A stretch of DNA of 18,723 nucleotides, taken from NCBI GenBank assembly GCA_017431395.1, contig JAFRLD010000115.1, positions 1-18,723 of the forward strand. The letters run 5' to 3'. This document shows positions 15,514-18,723 of the stretch, piece by piece; within the stretch, counting starts at the first letter, position 1, and each line of letters starts with the position of its first letter. The notes under the pieces are model-generated. The model searched no databases. It was not told the DNA's origin and saw only the letters and a program-made list of their open reading frames with translations. Made by a program: the position numbers and the translations under genes. The stretch comes from Bacillota bacterium (GTDB lineage: Bacteria; Bacillota; Clostridia; Peptostreptococcales; Anaerovoracaceae).

Positions 15514-16550
15514 AGGATCACCCCCTCTTCAGATGGCACCACTTCGCCCAGCATATAGGCGTCTTCCCCCGCTTCGCGGAGCACCTGCAATGCCTGCGGA
15601 GCATCCTCCGCGTCCACGATGCAGATCATGCCTACGCCCATATTGAATGTATTGAACATATCGTGCTCCGATATCTCTCCGGTTTTGGCAATATGCTCAA
15701 AAATCGGGAGCACGCGTACATCCTCCTTCTTGATCTTCGCGGACAGCCCTTCCGGAAGGCTCCGCGGGATATTCTCATAGAATCCGCCGCCGGTGATGTG
15801 GGCTACGGACTTGACGCTCACCTGCTCCATCAGGCTCAGCACCGGCTTCACGTAGATCTTCGTCGGTGTGAGCAGGGTCTCCAGCAGGCTCTTGCCGCCG
15901 AGTTCTTCAACCGGCTGTGTGAGATCGCTGTTTTCGACGTCAAAAACCTTTCTCACGAGGGAGAACCCGTTGGAATGGACACCGCTCGATGGGAGCGCGA
16001 TGATCATATCTCCTTCTTTCACCTGATTTTTGTCCAGAAGCTTCGCCCGGTCTGCGATGCCGACGGCAAACCCGGCCAGGTCATATTCATCCTCCGGATA
16101 GAAGCCCGGCATCTCCGCTGTCTCGCCGCCGATCAGAGCCGCCCCGGACTGCACGCATCCTTCGGACACGCCCTTCACGATGTCCGCGATCCTCTCCGGA
16201 AGATTCTTGCCGCAGGCGATGTAGTCCAGGAAAAACAGCGGCTTCGCTCCGACACAGATGATGTCATTGACGCACATGGCCACACAGTCGATCCCGACCG
16301 TATCGTGCTTATCTGCCAGAAATGCCAGTTTCAGCTTGGTTCCGACTCCATCGGTCCCGCTGACCAGGACCGGCTCGCTCATCCCGGTGATATCCGGCTT
16401 AAACAGCCCGCCGAAGCCGCCAACGTCGGATAACACGCCGTCCGTCATCGTCCGGCCAACATGCTCCTTCATCAGCTGCACTGCCTTATACCCTGCGGTG
16501 ATGTCTACTCCGGATGCCGCGTAAGCATCAGATCTAGAATTCTTGGTCAT
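15507..16550 (-). CDS. purM: Phosphoribosylformylglycinamidine cyclo-ligase (AIR synthetase)
   Basis: A 347-aa enzyme for step 5: FGAM + ATP to AIR. Family motifs: VSGTDGVGTKLKLAF (63-77), MCVNDIICVGAKPLFFLDY, ALIGGETAEMPGFY, GVHSNGFSLVRK and AHITGGGFYENIPR, in normal order and at a normal length for PurM. ATG 16550 is preceded by AAAGGAA about 9 nt upstream and lies 21 nt after the purF stop. The C-terminus (GVILW) overlaps the TTG start of the PurN-PurO fusion, suggesting coupled translation. Nothing in the active-site motifs looks damaged. Confidence 0.97.
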   Translation of the reverse strand: MTKNSRSDAYAASGVDITAGYKAVQLMKEHVGRTMTDGVLSDVGGFGGLFKPDITGMSEPVLVSGTDGVGTKLKLAFLADKHDTVGIDCVAMCVNDIICVGAKPLFFLDYIACGKNLPERIADIVKGVSEGCVQSGAALIGGETAEMPGFYPEDEYDLAGFAVGIADRAKLLDKNQVKEGDMIIALPSSGVHSNGFSLVRKVFDVENSDLTQPVEELGGKSLLETLLTPTKIYVKPVLSLMEQVSVKSVAHITGGGFYENIPRSLPEGLSAKIKKEDVRVLPIFEHIAKTGEISEHDMFNTFNMGVGMICIVDAEDAPQALQVLREAGEDAYMLGEVVPSEEGVILW

Positions 16551-16571
16551 ATCGATCGATTCCTTTCTGTC

Positions 16572-17996
16572 TTAATCCTTCCCGTTCCAGCAGTAAGTGC
16601 AGATCTCCGATTCATCCAGGCCGATCGCCTCGATGATCAGGTCTATGTTCTGGAATTCCAGCGACTTGAGGTGCAGTTTCTCGCAGATCGCCGCCCTGAG
16701 CGCTTTGCCGCGCTCGGTCCTGCCGTCGCTATATTCCTCGATGTGCTTCTCTCCTTCTTCCCCTTCGAGTTCCAGGATCGTGCGTCTGGCGATCAGATCC
16801 ATATCCGAAGTCGATCTGGAGAAGTTGAGGTACTTGCAGCCATACATGATCGGCGGGCAGGCGGATCTCATATGCACTTCATCCGCCCCGTTCTCGTAGA
16901 GGAATTCCACGGTCTCTCTCATCTGGGTCCCCCGCACGATACTGTCGTCCACGAAGAGCAGTTTCTTCCCTTTGATCAGTTCCTTGACCGGGACTAGCTT
17001 CATCTTGGCTACGCGGTTACGTTCCTTCTGATTGACCGGCATGAAGCTTCTGGGCCAGGTCGGGGTGTACTTGACGAATGCCCGCGCATAATCCACATGA
17101 CATTCGTTGGAATATCCTACCGCATGGGCGATGCCGGAATCCGGCACTCCGCAGACGTAGTCGATATCAAAGGACTTGCCGTTCTCCCTGTCGAACTGAG
17201 CCATGAGTCTGCCGTTACGATTCCGCATGGTCTCTACATTGACCCCTTCGTAGGTGGAGTTGGGATACCCGTAATAGGACCAGAGGAAGGCGCAGATGCA
17301 TTTTTTCTTCAGCGGCCCCGCAAGGGTCCGGACCGCATCCGCTCTGACCTCCACGATCTCTCCGGGTCCGAGCTCATGACAGGTCTCATAACCCAGCTTC
17401 TCATAGGCGAAGTGCTCGAAGGAGATCGCGTACCCATCCCCGTCCTTTCCGATCAGGATCGGAGTGCGTCCCAGCTTGTCCCTGGCGGCGAGCACGACAC
17501 CATCCTGCTTCATAATCAAAATAGAAGCAGAACCGCGTATGGACTCCTGGGCGAACTTCACCCCGTCCACGAAATCGGATTTCTGGTCGATCAGCGATGC
17601 AACGAGCTCGGTCTGATTGATCTTGCCGCCGCTCATAGCTTCGAAGTGCCCTCCGCTGAACGCCAGATACTGCTTCACTAAATCTTCTAAGTTATTGATC
17701 ACGCCAACGATCAGGATGGCGTAGGTCCCATGATTGGAATGGATCATCATCGGCTGCGGGTCCGTGTCGCTGATGCATCCGATCCCGGAGGTGCCTGTGA
17801 CTTTAGTCACCAGGTCCTCGAACTTCGTCCGGAATGGGGAATGCTCGATGTTATGGATCTCCCTCTTGATTCCGTTCTCGGGATCATAGATGGCCATGCC
17901 TCCCCGCTTCGTGCCTAAATGTGAGTGGTAATCCGTACCATAAAACACATCCATGACCACATCCCGTTTTGATACTGCTCCAAAATAACCGCCCAT
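16572..17996 (-). CDS. purF: Amidophosphoribosyltransferase, PurF family, lacking the glutaminase cysteine
   Basis: A 474-aa protein for step 1, PRPP to phosphoribosylamine. The C-terminal phosphoribosyltransferase half is intact: CGVPDSGIAHAVGY (282-295), YTPTWPRSFM (310-319) and the PRPP loop LLFVDDSIVRGTQ (346-358). Cysteines at 233, 380 or 387, 466 and 469 (EICTYCWNGK) sit where 4Fe-4S ligands occur in Bacillus-type PurF. The N-terminal half keeps the Ntn glutaminase fold but not its site: the protein begins MGGYFGA, with Gly in place of the nucleophile Cys1; HRGQ is TKRGG, GIGHTRY is GIGCISD and the NG of HNG is NN. It may use free ammonia or a partner glutaminase. The same MGG-type N-terminus occurs, from memory, in other Clostridia and Bacteroidetes. 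The ribosome site AGGAA precedes ATG 17996; purE ends 35 nt upstream. Confidence 0.93.
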   Translation of the reverse strand: MGGYFGAVSKRDVVMDVFYGTDYHSHLGTKRGGMAIYDPENGIKREIHNIEHSPFRTKFEDLVTKVTGTSGIGCISDTDPQPMMIHSNHGTYAILIVGVINNLEDLVKQYLAFSGGHFEAMSGGKINQTELVASLIDQKSDFVDGVKFAQESIRGSASILIMKQDGVVLAARDKLGRTPILIGKDGDGYAISFEHFAYEKLGYETCHELGPGEIVEVRADAVRTLAGPLKKKCICAFLWSYYGYPNSTYEGVNVETMRNRNGRLMAQFDRENGKSFDIDYVCGVPDSGIAHAVGYSNECHVDYARAFVKYTPTWPRSFMPVNQKERNRVAKMKLVPVKELIKGKKLLFVDDSIVRGTQMRETVEFLYENGADEVHMRSACPPIMYGCKYLNFSRSTSDMDLIARRTILELEGEEGEKHIEEYSDGRTERGKALRAAICEKLHLKSLEFQNIDLIIEAIGLDESEICTYCWNGKD

Positions 17997-18031
17997 AGCT
18001 TATTTCCTTTCTCTTCCCAAACTCTTAACTG

Positions 18032-18514
18032 CTAAAGTTCCAGGGCCTTATCCTTTGCCAGTACGTTCTCTGCCGCCTTCGCACGGTCCGCTTTAAGTCT
18101 TGCCGCGAGTTCCGGCTCACCGACCGCTATGATCTGTGCTGCCAGGATCGCCGCATTCGCTGCTCCGTCGATCGCGACCGTCGCCACCGGGATCCCGCTC
18201 GGCATCTGCACGGTGGAAAGCAGTGCGTCCAGCCCATCCAGTGTCGATGATTTTACCGGTACTCCGATGACCGGAAGACAGGTGTTCGCCGCGATCGCTC
18301 CAGCCAGGTGCGCCGCCTTACCCGCGAAGCAAATGAGCGCTCCGAAGCCTTCCGCCTCCGCACTCTCCGCGAAAGCCTTCGCCTGGACCGGTGTCCGGTG
18401 GGCCGAATAGATATGCGCTTCGTACGGGACTCCAAGATCTTTCAGTTTATCTGCCGCCTTCTGTACGACCGGCAGATCGCTGTCACTTCCCATGATCAGT
18501 CCGACTTTTTTCAT
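18032..18514 (-). CDS. purE: N5-carboxyaminoimidazole ribonucleotide mutase
   Basis: A 160-aa octamer-forming enzyme for step 6, carboxylation of AIR. Motifs: [11 protein letters not shown] (5-15), IYSAHRTP (35-42), [25 protein letters not shown] (63-87) and [12 protein letters not shown] (about 103-114). SAHRTP and [10 protein letters not shown] are class I features, which normally act on N5-CAIR from PurK; no purK or purC is nearby. The length is normal. ATG 18514 follows AAGGAGA by about 10 nt. It is the first gene of the operon and lies directly behind the riboswitch terminator, so it and all genes to purL should be switched off together when guanine is plentiful. Confidence 0.96.
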   Translation of the reverse strand: MKKVGLIMGSDSDLPVVQKAADKLKDLGVPYEAHIYSAHRTPVQAKAFAESAEAEGFGALICFAGKAAHLAGAIAANTCLPVIGVPVKSSTLDGLDALLSTVQMPSGIPVATVAIDGAANAAILAAQIIAVGEPELAARLKADRAKAAENVLAKDKALEL

Positions 18515-18534
18515 TCTTTCTTTATCTCCTTCTC

Positions 18535-18568
18535 AAAAAAACAAAAACAGGTCAAATACAGCCTGTTT
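18535..18568 (-). terminator. Intrinsic terminator of the riboswitch expression platform
   Basis: Minus-strand AAACAGG (18568-18562) and CCTGTTT (18551-18545) form a 7-bp stem with a 10-nt loop, followed by TTGTTTTTTT (18544-18535). It stands between the aptamer and purE. Its 5' arm is part of TTAGTAAAC (18573-18565), the alternative partner of the aptamer's P1 strand. Confidence 0.85.
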
Positions 18569-18583
18569 ACTAACACAAAACAA

Positions 18584-18656
18584 TTACTAATAGTCACTTT
18601 TTTTCGGCGCGTGGTAGAGACGTTCAGGCCATCATACTGAATATATATTAGTAAAC
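18584..18656 (-). promoter_or_regulatory. Purine (guanine-type) riboswitch aptamer upstream of purE
   Basis: On the minus strand P1 is TTACTAATA (18654-18646) with TATTAGTAA (18592-18584), 9 bp perfect. P2 is TTCAG/CTGAA (18641-18637/18627-18623). L2 carries GG and L3 carries CC for the loop-loop contact. J2/3 holds the invariant TCTACC (18618-18613), and J3/1 reads GACTAT, with the C that in this family selects guanine over adenine. P3 is weak: CAC/GTG closes it, but the next three positions face A residues. The 5' P1 strand GTTTACTAA (18656-18648) pairs perfectly for 9 bp with TTAGTAAAC (18573-18565), the start of the terminator arm. Ligand-held P1 should free the terminator, giving an OFF switch for the operon. 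A 2'-deoxyguanosine or other variant ligand is not excluded. Confidence 0.85.
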
Positions 18657-18675
18657 TGTATTCACTTACCTGTCA

Positions 18676-18704
18676 ATCTTACCACAACCCTGTGGAAATC
18701 AAAA
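18676..18704 (-). promoter_or_regulatory. Candidate promoter of the purine operon
   Basis: Minus-strand TAAGAT (18681-18676) has an extended -10 (TGG before it) and a loose -35 (TTGATT or TTTGAT, 15-16 nt upstream near 18697-18703). A start near 18669 would precede the whole aptamer. The -35 match is weak. Confidence 0.4.
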
Positions 18705-18723
18705 GTGTTTTGTCTCGATTATG

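Noticed and set aside
18671..18676. Perfect minus-strand TTGACA as the -35 box of the purine operon
   Set aside because: A -10 box 16-18 nt downstream would fall in the P1 5' strand (TTACTA/TACTAA, poor matches) and transcription would begin inside the aptamer, destroying it. The upstream extended -10 fits better, though its -35 is weak.

Overview
The window looks like chromosomal DNA of an anaerobic Bacillota, most likely a Clostridia-grade gut or rumen commensal. The grounds are the PurL, AICAR transformylase and PurF subtypes, Shine-Dalgarno-led genes, TTGACA/TATAAT promoters, a purine-family riboswitch and coding GC that looks close to 60%. No 16S or ribosomal protein gene is present, so a finer placement is not possible. 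The first ~484 bases differ: a 5' fragment of glyA at about 49% GC (counted by hand), whose family match stops inside the protein exactly where the next gene ends. This looks like a foreign insertion or an assembly join.

Layout. 1-490: truncated glyA. 481-1542 (-): an orphan TadZ/CpaE-like ATPase with a degenerate P-loop. 1658-2122 (+): small membrane protein of the COG2426 family with its own terminator. 2140-4226 (-): a two-gene, translationally coupled unit of a beta-ketoacyl-ACP synthase and a formate/nitrite-family channel, with a divergent LysR regulator at 4344-5216. 5213-7328 (-): an acyl-CoA thioesterase and an AMP-forming acyl-CoA ligase behind a consensus promoter. 7407-7795: about 390 bp without a gene, holding an array of hairpins and a 79-nt perfect-ended palindromic element. 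7796-18656 (-): a complete purine operon from riboswitch to terminator, in the order purE-purF-purM-purN/purO fusion-AICAR transformylase-purD-purL.

The purine operon is the main item. A guanine-type riboswitch with an intrinsic terminator precedes purE. The 5' strand of its P1 helix has two perfect alternative partners, one in P1 and one in the terminator, which gives a readable OFF-switch mechanism. The operon encodes de novo steps 1-6 (PurF, PurD, PurN, PurL, PurM, PurE) and the last two steps. The last two are distributed unusually: the transformylase lacks the usual IMP-cyclohydrolase (MGS) domain, and a PurO-type IMP cyclohydrolase is fused in frame to the C-terminus of PurN. An internal Shine-Dalgarno and ATG survive at the fusion point. 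PurF lacks its N-terminal glutaminase cysteine, and purD carries a single in-frame TAA at a normally conserved tyrosine. purC, purB and purK are not in the window.

Two promoters (for the COG2426 gene and for the ketoacyl synthase) share an 18-nt block, TAWAATGTRCATGTTATG, that places the ATG 9 nt after the -10 box. This suggests leaderless transcripts.
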